Positions 1-7,687 of a stretch of 14,827 nt of DNA are shown piece after piece (the first letter of the stretch is position 1; each line of letters begins with the position of its first letter). Source of the DNA: Peptococcaceae bacterium (GTDB taxonomy: Bacteria; Bacillota; Desulfotomaculia; Desulfotomaculales; Desulfocucumaceae); NCBI GenBank assembly GCA_013336365.1, contig JAAXTT010000025.1, positions 1-14,827 on the forward strand, written 5' to 3'. Under the pieces are notes generated by a model that ran no database searches, was not told the DNA's origin, and saw nothing but the letters and a program-made list of their open reading frames with translations. Made by a program: the position numbers and the translations under genes.

Positions 1-84
1 ATTTTTTTTTACTACTCTCTATAAAAGATGATATTATTAGGCATGAATTTATCGTTTAAATGATTTTGATATCAGAGGAATATT

Positions 85-741
85 ATGTCTCCATATCCCT
101 ATATGATTACAAACTCGTCTTGGGGTGTATACAATATTTCATATCAATATTCTGTTGCCCTCTTTGCCGATAAAGACCCGTTAATAATGGCAGAAAAAAG
201 CCAGATACATTTTGATGTCAATAGATCACTTTTTTTCCTTACTAGTCTGGGGCAGGACATAGCTGTTTCCTATCCTGAAGGTCGGGTCTTTTTCACAAAA
301 ACAAATGAAATGCCAATATTCTCTTGGAGTTTTTGTATACTCAATAGTTTGATAAGATCGGATGGTGCCTCCCTCACAGGCAGGCTTATTTCATACCGAG
401 AGCTTGAAGATGGATATGTCTATTATCCTGCCTTTAAAAGAGAGGCCATAGGCAAACTTGCTACTTGGCTCAAGGATAAATCAATCCCCTTACTTGAGAG
501 AATATTCCATGAGCTGGGGGGTTTGCCTAACAGTAAAGCCGATTTATCCAGTACCCTTTCCTTCCTGCCTTGTTTTCCGTTGACGGTAAACCTATGGCTT
601 CCTGATGATGAAATTGACAGCTCTGTAAATATTCTTTTTGATTCCTCAGCAAATAACTACCTACACACTGAGGATGCAGCTGCGATTGGTGAAATGATTT
701 CAAGATTTCTAATCAGTCATTATACACTGTTAAGCTATTAA
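85..741 (+). CDS. DUF3786 family protein (first of two paralogs)
   Basis: A 218-residue protein of unknown function that I assign to the DUF3786 family. It aligns by eye with the minus-strand protein at 8357-8968. Shared blocks include a YPEG/FPEG motif (residues 63-66 here), the stretch ISYRELEDGYVYYPAF matching ISFKELPNGSIYIQPF (102-117), an LGG (144-146), and a C-terminal block with FDSSAN and LHTED (185-197). No signal peptide or membrane segment is evident, so it is probably cytoplasmic. AGAGGAA lies just before the ATG. It opens an apparent operon, with the HyuA-like gene starting 33 bases after its stop. From memory, DUF3786 occurs in anaerobes and is sometimes fused to a 4Fe-4S domain; no such Cys cluster is present here. 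The family assignment is fairly secure, the function unknown. Confidence 0.75.
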   Translation: MSPYPYMITNSSWGVYNISYQYSVALFADKDPLIMAEKSQIHFDVNRSLFFLTSLGQDIAVSYPEGRVFFTKTNEMPIFSWSFCILNSLIRSDGASLTGRLISYRELEDGYVYYPAFKREAIGKLATWLKDKSIPLLERIFHELGGLPNSKADLSSTLSFLPCFPLTVNLWLPDDEIDSSVNILFDSSANNYLHTEDAAAIGEMISRFLISHYTLLSY

Positions 742-774
742 TCTTAATTATTAAATTATTTTAAGAGGTGTGAA

Positions 775-2325
775 TTGACTAAAAATTACTCCCCTTGGTC
801 TATGGCAATAGAGATTGGAAATGAGTTAACCCGAGGTTCTGTGTCCATAGATAGCATTGATAAGATTTTTTATTCCAGCCTTCCTACAAACCGGAATAAC
901 CCCTATAAGACTGCTGTGGAATTATTTAATCTGGTTTCCGGTGAAAATACTCTTGATATTACTATGCTTGAAATGCTGTCTACTAATATTGCCTTTGATC
1001 TGAAAAAAAATAATTTGATCAGTAAATCAGGCTTGCTCATAACCAAAGGCCTGCTTGATAAAATCCAACAACACACTATAAAATACTTTGAGGAGATTTT
1101 TGAAATAATTGAAATTAATGAACGGATCCTTCCTGAGGATAACCGCATTATACCACTGGATGAGGCCCAGATTATTGAAGCTGTCCCACTTATAGCGCAC
1201 AAGGGCATCACTTCCTTGGGGATATGTTTTCTTAATTCTTACAGCTGTTCCATTCATGAAAACAGGGCTATGGAAATATTGAAGAGATACTTGCCTGAAA
1301 TAAATATCTCTTTGTCCTCTGAGATATTCCCAAAAGCCAATGAAGATCAGGCTATTTTACTGACCGCCTTTGATGCTAAGAGAAAGAACATGATTGATTC
1401 GTACCTAATGGAGTTTAAGAAAAAATTCGGTAGCTCAATTGAACAAGGCAAATTCTATTTTTTAAACTCAGAAGGGTTTTTAGTAAGTACAAAATCTACT
1501 CTTAAAAACAGTACCAGCTCAAATGGTCCGGAGATGACGGCAGGAATCAGACATTGCCAAAGTCTTGCCCTCAAAACAGCAAGAAATACACTGATAACTA
1601 TAGAAATAGGGTCCTCATATACCAGCCTTGGTTTACTGAATAAAGGAATATTGGTTACAACAATAACCAAGGCCATACCTATAACGCTTGGGAGTCTTTA
1701 TTGTTTTGCCGATAAATCAAATCTTCAGCTTCATGAGATAATCGGTTATTTGGCTGATTCTATATATGAGTTGACTGTCCAACAAGGCTATGACCCCAGA
1801 GATTATACCTTGGTTTCCTTTGGCGCTATTGCACCGTTATATGTGGAAGAATTAGCTAAAGCACTAAAAGTATCAAGAGTGATAATGCCTTGTCAGCCAG
1901 AATATTTTTCTGTAGCTTGGTTGCTTAATGCAACCATCAAAGACAGCTACAGAAAATATTTAAATATTCCTTTTGAGAATCTATCTGCACAGATGCTGAA
2001 TAAAATTTACCTGGAAATTGAAAATGACCCCATAAATAGTTCCAATCACCTTGAGCATTATGATTTAACCATATCTCGCCAACTGGGAATTAAATGGATG
2101 GGACAAAATAAAATTAGCCCCATTACCCTGCCCTCAGGATATCTTAAGCAAGCTGACCTGTCTCTTCTCAAAAGGTCCTTCCTGGTAGATTGTGAAATTG
2201 AAGGAGCTGGTATTCCGGACAACATTAAACTAAAGCTTATATATATTGAGCTGAATAAAGAATATAAAAAAAGAACTTTATTAAAAGAAGAACCTGAACA
2301 TAAAATTATCGAGGTGAGTGATTAA
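775..2325 (+). CDS. Degenerate hydantoinase A / oxoprolinase-like (HyuA family) protein
   Basis: A 516-residue ASKHA-fold protein related to HyuA/5-oxoprolinase subunit A, which use ATP to open or form lactam rings. Matching family blocks are an N-terminal strand at 11-30, an ERILPEDNRIIPLDE block (117-131), GITSLGICFLNSYS (144-157), a GPEMTAG segment (251-257; family SGPAxG), IEIGSSYTS (276-284; family DMGGTSTD) and a C-terminal SFGAIAPLYVEELAKAL block (348-364; family AFGGAGPLHA). Both phosphate-binding signatures are eroded: DVGGTFTD reads EIGNELTR (13-20), and the second GGTSTD is lost. It is also shorter than typical members, which run to about 650-700 residues. The TTG start is chosen because AAGAGGTG lies just upstream. 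It is followed after 3 bases by the HyuB-like gene, as in real HyuAB pairs. It may be a non-catalytic or repurposed relative; active hydantoinase function is doubtful. Confidence 0.75.
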   Translation: MTKNYSPWSMAIEIGNELTRGSVSIDSIDKIFYSSLPTNRNNPYKTAVELFNLVSGENTLDITMLEMLSTNIAFDLKKNNLISKSGLLITKGLLDKIQQHTIKYFEEIFEIIEINERILPEDNRIIPLDEAQIIEAVPLIAHKGITSLGICFLNSYSCSIHENRAMEILKRYLPEINISLSSEIFPKANEDQAILLTAFDAKRKNMIDSYLMEFKKKFGSSIEQGKFYFLNSEGFLVSTKSTLKNSTSSNGPEMTAGIRHCQSLALKTARNTLITIEIGSSYTSLGLLNKGILVTTITKAIPITLGSLYCFADKSNLQLHEIIGYLADSIYELTVQQGYDPRDYTLVSFGAIAPLYVEELAKALKVSRVIMPCQPEYFSVAWLLNATIKDSYRKYLNIPFENLSAQMLNKIYLEIENDPINSSNHLEHYDLTISRQLGIKWMGQNKISPITLPSGYLKQADLSLLKRSFLVDCEIEGAGIPDNIKLKLIYIELNKEYKKRTLLKEEPEHKIIEVSD

Positions 2326-2328
2326 GCT

Positions 2329-3786
2329 ATGGATAAACTGACTTATGACGTTCTAACCGGTACATTTAACTCTATTGGAAAATCATGTCAGGATTATTTA
2401 ATAGAAAATGCATTCTCCCCTGCTGTAAAATACAACCGGGATTTCTCCAGCGCATTATATTCTTCTGAAGGGAAAATTGTTTTTTTAGATAAAAATAAAT
2501 CATTACATCCCGGCATACTTCCTCCTTCAATTAACAAGATACTTGAGGCGTTTCCACTTGAAACCTTAAAAAAAGGTGATTGCATTATTACAAATGACCC
2601 CCAAATTACTGGACAGCCCTTAATTTATCTAGTTGCTGTTGCTCCTATTTTCTTTTATGGTAGGGCACTATTTTTGGCAGTATCTGTAATGTCCTATTCG
2701 GAAATAGGTGGCTCAATATACAGTAATATCTCCGAAAATATATTAGATGAGGGAATTATTATTACTCCTGTTCGAATTTTTAAAGAAGGCTTGCTAAGCA
2801 AGGGCTTTTACTCAATAATAATAGACAATGTCAGGATGAAGGAAGAGTTTTATTGGGATTTGCGTTCCCAATATATTGCACTTCAGCTTGCTGCCGGGAA
2901 GATTAATAAGCTTCTAGATAAATATGGTCTGACAAAGATAAAGGGCTTTTTAAGTGAAAGCGTAGAAAGAACAAAGACAATTACTGAGGTCATTCTCAGA
3001 GGAATAGCTTCAAGGTCTACCCTGTCAATTCACAACCGGGAAGCATCTGCTACTCAAAGCATAAAAGTCTATTTTTGCAATTGTAATAATAAATTTGTTG
3101 TAGATTTTAGCAATAGTCTCTTTTTAGAAGGTCTGAGGCCAATTTCTCCTTTAGCTGCCCAAGCCTGTTTTTTTGAAGCGATTCAAGAAATACTTCCGAA
3201 AGATATAGGGTTTAATTCCGGGATAATTGATTTAATTTATTTTATCTTTTGTGAAAATGCAATTCAAAAGGCAAAGCTTCCAAAATCTCTGTCAGTAGGC
3301 TACTCTATTACTAAGCCTTTAATAACCGACCATCTTAAGTCACTTCTGAAAGCTACGTCATATACTGTAATGGGTCAGTATAGATCCTCAGTCGTTGGAA
3401 TATTATTTCTCACAGGATATTCAAAAAACAGCAATAAATATTATTCTATATCTATTAAATTGACTGATCGGGTCGATCAGTCAATTTATAATCATTCTGT
3501 GGAGATATTTGAACAGAACTTTCCTCCGCTTCTGGGAAAAATTGAATTTTCAGGTGAAAAGAACAAGGTAATAGAAAGAACCTTTAACGCCATAGAAAAT
3601 AAAGTTTCTATGGCGTTAGCAGCCTCGGATCAATATTCAATTGTCTTGTTGAAAAATAACCCGTCAGAGGATATTATTATTCTGCTAAAAGAAGATAATA
3701 ATCCCGTCTCAGATAATAACAACCGGGTTTATCTTGCCGAAATTCCCCAAGGCAAAAGCCTTATTATCAGGACAGAGTTATCATAA
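2329..3786 (+). CDS. Degenerate hydantoinase B / oxoprolinase-like (HyuB family) protein
   Basis: A 485-residue relative of HyuB, the partner subunit of HyuA-type ATP-dependent amidohydrolases. Recognisable blocks are ENAFSPAVKYNRDFSSALYS (26-45), the HPGILPPS segment (60-67; family HLGSMPxS), GDCIITNDPQITG (83-95; family GDVxxxNDPYxGGTH), SYSEIGG (122-128; family HHADVGG) and the DNVRMKEEFYWDLRSQ region (166-181). The GGTH and HH residues that mark active members are replaced by TGQP and SY, so metal or substrate binding is probably lost or changed, like the lost motifs in the preceding HyuA-like protein. GAGGTGAG inside the end of that gene provides the ribosome binding site. The C-terminal third is poorly conserved and contains two perfect inverted repeats. 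The gene ends 17 bases from the convergent cobT stop with no clear terminator between them. Confidence 0.72.
   Translation: MDKLTYDVLTGTFNSIGKSCQDYLIENAFSPAVKYNRDFSSALYSSEGKIVFLDKNKSLHPGILPPSINKILEAFPLETLKKGDCIITNDPQITGQPLIYLVAVAPIFFYGRALFLAVSVMSYSEIGGSIYSNISENILDEGIIITPVRIFKEGLLSKGFYSIIIDNVRMKEEFYWDLRSQYIALQLAAGKINKLLDKYGLTKIKGFLSESVERTKTITEVILRGIASRSTLSIHNREASATQSIKVYFCNCNNKFVVDFSNSLFLEGLRPISPLAAQACFFEAIQEILPKDIGFNSGIIDLIYFIFCENAIQKAKLPKSLSVGYSITKPLITDHLKSLLKATSYTVMGQYRSSVVGILFLTGYSKNSNKYYSISIKLTDRVDQSIYNHSVEIFEQNFPPLLGKIEFSGEKNKVIERTFNAIENKVSMALAASDQYSIVLLKNNPSEDIIILLKEDNNPVSDNNNRVYLAEIPQGKSLIIRTELS
3456..3488. repeat. Perfect 15-bp inverted repeat inside the HyuB-like gene
   Basis: The left arm 3456-3470 is the exact reverse complement of the right arm 3474-3488, with a 3-base loop GGT. 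It lies within the coding frame (about residues 376-387) and interrupts nothing. The transcript would form a very stable hairpin on either strand. No run of T follows, so it is not a standard intrinsic terminator. Confidence 0.9.
3585..3618. repeat. Perfect 14-bp inverted repeat inside the HyuB-like gene
   Basis: The left arm 3585-3598 is the exact reverse complement of 3605-3618, with a 6-base loop. A further T-G wobble pair (3584/3619) could extend the stem. It lies about 100 bases downstream of the 15-bp repeat, with an unrelated arm sequence, and is also in frame within coding sequence (about residues 419-430). No T-run follows. Confidence 0.9.
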
Positions 3787-3803
3787 TTGATATAGGCTTA
3801 GGC

Positions 3804-4871
3804 TTATATATTTAGCTTGTCTTCATCCAAATCAGATAAGCCTGCTTCCTGAAAGCTGGCCATGTCAGAGGTGAGTCTGCAGGCTGCTTCTATAATCCTC
3901 ATTGCCAGCACAGCCCCGGTTCCTTCTCCCAAACGCATGTCTAAATGAAGCAAAGGCTTTAGCCCTAGGTGCTTTAACATAAAATCATGTCCTGACTCAC
4001 CTGATAAATGAGAAGGAATAATATACGCTTTTGATTTCTCTGTAATTGACGCAGCGATCATTGCAGCAGCTGAAGAGATAAATCCATCAATTACGACCGG
4101 AACCCGGCGTGCTGCCGAGCCTAGAATAACCCCAACCAGACCGGCAATTTCCAGTCCCCCCACCTTGGACAATACATCAATGCCATCTTTGGGATCCGGC
4201 ACATTAACTCTGATTGCTTCTCGAACAGCCCAGATTTTTTTTTCTAGAACCATATTATTAACCATTGTTCCTCTGCCGGTAGCAAGTTCAGCATCCAATC
4301 CGGCCAATACAGAAAGAATTGCACTGCTGGGAGTTGTATTACCTATTCCCATATCTCCAGTAGCTATAATAGAATAGCCTTTGTCAATTTGGCTATTTAC
4401 TATTACTATTCCTGTCTCAATTGCTTCGATTGCCTCCTGTCTTGTCATGGCAGGACCTTTGGTTATATTTCCGGTACCCATTCTGATTTTACAGTCAATA
4501 ACCCCTTTGATTTTCACTGGGCTGTCAACACCCACATCAACCACAACCAGCTCAGTGTCGTTCAGTTTTGATATTACATTGATTCCGGCTACTCCTGAGG
4601 CAAAGGCAGAAAGCATCTGAAGGGTGATTTCCTTCGGTGCTGCCGACACCCCCTCCTCCACTACCCCATGGTCTCCGGCCATCAAAATTACGGAACTCTT
4701 GCCATACACAGGTAGTACCCGGTTTTGAATTCCTGAAAGCTTAATTGCAATTTCCTCCAGACTGCCTAAACTTCCCGGAGGTTTAATTAAACTATCCAGC
4801 CTAGACTTGGTCTTTAACATAACACCCTGATCAACCTCGTTGATTCTTGATATTGTTTCACTTAAAAGCAT
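3804..4871 (-). CDS. cobT: Nicotinate-nucleotide--dimethylbenzimidazole phosphoribosyltransferase CobT
   Basis: A 355-residue cytoplasmic enzyme of cobalamin lower-ligand assembly. It transfers phosphoribose from nicotinate mononucleotide to 5,6-dimethylbenzimidazole or another base, giving alpha-ribazole phosphate. Family motifs are KPPGSLGSLEEIA (30-42), MAGDHGVVEEGVS (64-76), TGDMGIGNTTPSSAI (171-185), GFISSAAAM (263-271) and RLGEGTGA (313-320), whose Glu316 matches the catalytic Glu of the Salmonella enzyme. Length is typical. The ATG at 4871 is preceded by GGAAGGGGAT. A cobalamin riboswitch with a terminator lies directly upstream on the same strand, so expression should fall when B12 is plentiful. 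No other cob genes lie nearby, so this is a stand-alone salvage or remodelling gene in this window. The identification is secure. Confidence 0.97.
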   Translation of the reverse strand: MLLSETISRINEVDQGVMLKTKSRLDSLIKPPGSLGSLEEIAIKLSGIQNRVLPVYGKSSVILMAGDHGVVEEGVSAAPKEITLQMLSAFASGVAGINVISKLNDTELVVVDVGVDSPVKIKGVIDCKIRMGTGNITKGPAMTRQEAIEAIETGIVIVNSQIDKGYSIIATGDMGIGNTTPSSAILSVLAGLDAELATGRGTMVNNMVLEKKIWAVREAIRVNVPDPKDGIDVLSKVGGLEIAGLVGVILGSAARRVPVVIDGFISSAAAMIAASITEKSKAYIIPSHLSGESGHDFMLKHLGLKPLLHLDMRLGEGTGAVLAMRIIEAACRLTSDMASFQEAGLSDLDEDKLNI

Positions 4872-4897
4872 ATTAATATCCCCTTCCTTTATAAAAT

Positions 4898-4926
4898 AAA
4901 AAAAAGCCCGACAGCCAAATGGCCGT
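4898..4926 (-). terminator. Intrinsic terminator of the cobT riboswitch expression platform
   Basis: On the minus strand the stem ACGGCC (4926-4921) pairs with GGCTGT (4916-4911; one G-U pair) around an ATTT loop. CGGGC and eight T residues follow (4905-4898). It lies between the B12 aptamer and the cobT ribosome binding site. A competing GTGAA/TTCAC pairing just upstream could act as anti-terminator. The stem is short, so the exact switching structure is uncertain. Confidence 0.6.
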
Positions 4927-4956
4927 GAACTTTTCCATCATTCACCGTAAAATAAA

Positions 4957-5120
4957 ACCTATAGAGGCAGGTCTCCTGGCTTCCGGATCATCAACCTATC
5001 TGCGCTGCCTTCCCTTTCGGTGACAATTGCGCCATTTCCCCGGTTACAGTGGCGGGACCACCCAGGATTTGCACCCGGTTCCCTATTATTCGCTTTTGCA
5101 AGCGACACCATCTATGGTTT
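4957..5120 (-). promoter_or_regulatory. Cobalamin (AdoCbl-type) riboswitch upstream of cobT
   Basis: On the minus strand this leader holds the conserved B12 elements in the right order: GGGTGCAAATCCTGGG (about 5078-5063), CCCGCCACTGTAACCGGGG (about 5056-5038), and the B12 box AAGCCAGGAGACCTGCCT (4982-4965). P1 can close with ATAGA (5' side, near 5115) against TCTAT (near 4962). Family knowledge says ligand binding favours premature termination or hidden translation; the terminator just downstream supports transcriptional control of cobT. Aptamer edges are approximate. Confidence 0.96.
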
Positions 5121-5144
5121 ATCTGATTACTAATTTATTTGATG

Positions 5145-5173
5145 ATTATACACTATTTTATAGCTATAATAAA
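5145..5173 (-). promoter_or_regulatory. Possible promoter for the riboswitch-cobT transcript
   Basis: On the minus strand a perfect TATAAT (5150-5145) is preceded by a weak -35-like TTTATT (5173-5168) with a 17-base spacer, placing the start near 5138, just before the aptamer. It overlaps the fni stop codon. The -10 is convincing, the -35 poor. Confidence 0.45.
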
Positions 5174-6249
5174 CTGCTGTTACCGAAATTTCTTTGAGCA
5201 AAATAATTAATATCTGTTCCCCGCCTAATTGACCATTCAGCAGTTTCTCCGGTAATCACGACAGGAAGCCTTGAAAAATCAGATATTCTTGTTGCCCCAA
5301 TCATTATCATTATCTTCTTAAGCCCAATTTTCAATCCTTCTATGTATTCAATAACATCATCTACTGATCCCTTGCTTAATTCTCTCAGTATAGGTCCTGC
5401 AATAGCAGTCATTTCTGCCCCAATTACCAATGCCTTGGCTATATCTGCAGAGCTTTTAAGTCCTCCGGAGGCTATTAATTTAATTGGCAAATCAAGCTGA
5501 ACACCTTCAATTAATGAGACCGCAGTCGGAATACCCCAGTTTTCAAATTCTTTATTTGAATTACCACTTCTGATATTCTCAATAGCAATGAAATTTGTTC
5601 CACCCTTACCACTTATATCAAATAGATTAATTCCTGCGTTATACAAAGCACATATACTTTCCATTGCCATACCAAATCCAACCTCCTTGGCAATAACAGG
5701 AAAGTTGGCTTTTTGAGCGATATGCTTGATATTAGTCAATATATCCCTAGATGTACTGTCACCTTCCGGCATAAATAATTCCTGAGGCTGGTTAAGATGT
5801 AGCTGAAGTCCATCAGCCCTTATCATTTTAACTGCTTCAACAGCCTCTTCGAAGAAACAGGAGGCACTCAGGTTTGCTAACAGCAGACCTTCAGGGTTTT
5901 TATCTCTGGCAACTGCAAAGGTGTCTCTTACCTGATAATCCTCCAAAGCTGCCTTCTGGGAACCTACAGCCATGGCAATTCCGGTTTTTCTGGCGGCTGT
6001 GGCCAGTATTCTGTTAATACCTATAGTATCAGGATGACCACCGGTGATGGCGTTTATTATTATTGGGGCATCAAGTTTTTTCCCCAAGAATTCAACAGAT
6101 ATATCAATATTGTCAGGCTTTTCATTAGAGACTGACTGGTGGATTAAATGAACATCGTCAAATACAGATTTTTCAGTATTTATTTCTGTTTTGGAAAAAA
6201 TTCTTAAATGATCCAGTTTTCTTGTCTTTCTATTAAAAAACTCAACCAT
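5164..6249 (-). CDS. fni: Type 2 (FMN-dependent) isopentenyl-diphosphate delta-isomerase
   Basis: A 361-residue TIM-barrel flavoenzyme (IDI-2) that interconverts isopentenyl and dimethylallyl diphosphate for isoprenoid synthesis. Motifs seen are RKLDHL (10-15, substrate phosphate binding), NAITGGH (66-72, FMN site), VGSQKAAL (95-102), QLHLNQPQE (149-157) with the catalytic Gln156 and Mg-binding Glu157, KEVGFGM (188-194) and DISGKGGTNF (211-220). Length is typical of the family. GGAGGAAG lies 7 bases before the ATG. It is transcribed in the same direction as cobT downstream, but a riboswitch leader separates them and a possible cobT promoter overlaps its stop, so co-transcription is only partial at best. 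The identification is secure. Confidence 0.96.
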   Translation of the reverse strand: MVEFFNRKTRKLDHLRIFSKTEINTEKSVFDDVHLIHQSVSNEKPDNIDISVEFLGKKLDAPIIINAITGGHPDTIGINRILATAARKTGIAMAVGSQKAALEDYQVRDTFAVARDKNPEGLLLANLSASCFFEEAVEAVKMIRADGLQLHLNQPQELFMPEGDSTSRDILTNIKHIAQKANFPVIAKEVGFGMAMESICALYNAGINLFDISGKGGTNFIAIENIRSGNSNKEFENWGIPTAVSLIEGVQLDLPIKLIASGGLKSSADIAKALVIGAEMTAIAGPILRELSKGSVDDVIEYIEGLKIGLKKIMIMIGATRISDFSRLPVVITGETAEWSIRRGTDINYFAQRNFGNSSLL

Positions 6250-6252
6250 AGT

Positions 6253-6280
6253 TTGCTTCCTCCGTCTGTGATTCTATAAT
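6253..6280 (+). promoter_or_regulatory. Possible promoter for the LarA-like gene
   Basis: A consensus TATAAT (6275-6280) follows a weak -35 TTGCTT (6253-6258) at a 16-base spacing in the fni/LarA-like divergent gap. The -35 overlaps the fni ribosome binding site on the other strand. The leader to the ATG at 6353 would be about 65 bases. Confidence 0.35.
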
Positions 6281-6352
6281 TATTCTTCTATTTACTAAAA
6301 AACCCTTTAAGGTGATAATATTGGTAATATATTTCTAACCTAAGGTGAAATA

Positions 6353-7603
6353 ATGAATAATACATGGGTGATGAAGGAATTAACTCAGATATTTCCCGAA
6401 AAAAAGATATCCTCTATCAAATCAGCAGTATATCAAGCATTGGACGGTTCTGATTTAAAACAAAAAATAATTCCGGGTCAGAGAGTGGCAATAACCGCTG
6501 GAAGCAGGGGCATTAGTAATATATCTTTAATACTTAAGACACTGGTTGAGTATATTTCTTCTCTTGGTTGCCTCCCCTCAATTATTTCAGCAATGGGCAG
6601 CCATGGTGGAAACACAATAGCCGGTCAGCTCAGTATTCTTAATAAATTAGGAATTACCATGGAAACTATGGGAGCACCTGTGGTTGCCTCTGATCAAAGC
6701 ATATTATTTTGTAGTGATGGTGACCGAAAGTGTTACGTAAATATTTTAGTCAAAAACTATGATCATATTATTGTTGTTAACCGAATCAAGCCCCACACCA
6801 CTTTTAGCGGCATCGCCGAAAGTGGCTTGCAGAAAATGATGGCTGTAGGGCTGGGTGGAAACAAGAGTGCTTTGACTATTCATCAAGAGGCACCGGATTT
6901 TATATCCTCAGCTATTATAGAAACCTCAGACCTAATGATAAATAATTTGCCCATAGCGTTAGGTCTTGCTATTATTGAAGATGCAAAAAAAAATACCATG
7001 CTGATCGAAGCTATATTGCCAAAAAATATCAAAGAAAAAGAAGAGCGCCTACTGGAAATTGCTCGTTTGAACATGCCAAGGCTGCCTTTTGACAAGTTAG
7101 ATTTGCTGATTGTGGATGAAATCGGAAAAAACATAAGTGGGACAGGTATGGATTCTAATATTATCGGCAGACGAAATTACAAGCCCGGTTCTGCTGTGTC
7201 AGGTCCGGCTATTGAAAAAATAGTTGTGCTTAACTTAACCGAAGAAACTAATGGGAATGGATATGGAATTGGACTGGCGGATTTCACCACCAGAAGATTA
7301 GTTGAAGCCATTGACTATAAAGCCATGTATACTAACGCCTTAACCAGTACCTACCTAAATAAAGCCATGGTCCCACCGGTTTTATCCGATGATCTATCAG
7401 CAATCAGAGAGGCAATAAAGACCTTTCCCAAAAAAAATAAACAACTACGGATTGCCAGAATAAAAAATACACTTGAGATTGAGAGAATACTTGTTTCCCC
7501 GGAGGCTGCTGAAAGCATCAGTAGCAATAATAGTAATATTATTTTTTCTGACCAAGCAACGTCGTTTAAGTTTGACAAAAACAATAATCTACTCCCTTTC
7601 TAG
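6353..7603 (+). CDS. LarA-family (nickel-pincer racemase-like) protein
   Basis: A 416-residue member of the LarA/DUF2088 family, whose founding enzyme is nickel-pincer-dependent lactate racemase. The key residues appear conserved: His84 in AMGSHGG, His148 in RIKPHTTFSG, Lys161 in LQKMMAVGLGG and His177 in ALTIHQEA. Their spacing (64, 13, 16) is close to the His108, His174, Lys184, His200 set of Lactobacillus LarA, where the Lys anchors the cofactor and the His residues bind nickel or act in catalysis. A second family block, SGTGMDSNIIGRR (262-274), marks this long subgroup. AAGGTGA precedes the ATG. No larB, larC or larE cofactor genes are in the window, so the cofactor would have to be made from elsewhere. 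The substrate is unknown; lactate should not be assumed, since homologs act on other 2-hydroxy acids. Confidence 0.85.
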   Translation: MNNTWVMKELTQIFPEKKISSIKSAVYQALDGSDLKQKIIPGQRVAITAGSRGISNISLILKTLVEYISSLGCLPSIISAMGSHGGNTIAGQLSILNKLGITMETMGAPVVASDQSILFCSDGDRKCYVNILVKNYDHIIVVNRIKPHTTFSGIAESGLQKMMAVGLGGNKSALTIHQEAPDFISSAIIETSDLMINNLPIALGLAIIEDAKKNTMLIEAILPKNIKEKEERLLEIARLNMPRLPFDKLDLLIVDEIGKNISGTGMDSNIIGRRNYKPGSAVSGPAIEKIVVLNLTEETNGNGYGIGLADFTTRRLVEAIDYKAMYTNALTSTYLNKAMVPPVLSDDLSAIREAIKTFPKKNKQLRIARIKNTLEIERILVSPEAAESISSNNSNIIFSDQATSFKFDKNNNLLPF

Positions 7604-7687
7604 AGCTTATCTGATATTAAGAAGGAATTTTACTCAATTAATCGAATGGTTTTATTATATTAAAAGAATGTGTAGGCTGATAAAAAT

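Noticed and set aside
1..84. T-run and TATAAA at the left edge as terminator and promoter
   Set aside because: The stem that would precede the T-run is outside the window and no -35 element can be seen, so neither can be supported.
903..1257. Minus-strand open frames inside the HyuA-like gene (903-1211, 1027-1257)
   Set aside because: They lie wholly within a well-supported gene, have no ribosome binding site and read as low-complexity Ser/Ile-rich sequence typical of a reversed frame.
3787..3806. Direct repeat TAGGCT between the HyuB-like gene and cobT as a terminator
   Set aside because: It is a direct repeat, not an inverted one, and forms no hairpin with a T-run.
4165..4620. Plus-strand frames opposite cobT
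   Set aside because: They are antisense shadows of strongly conserved cobT motifs with no family resemblance and no proper start context.
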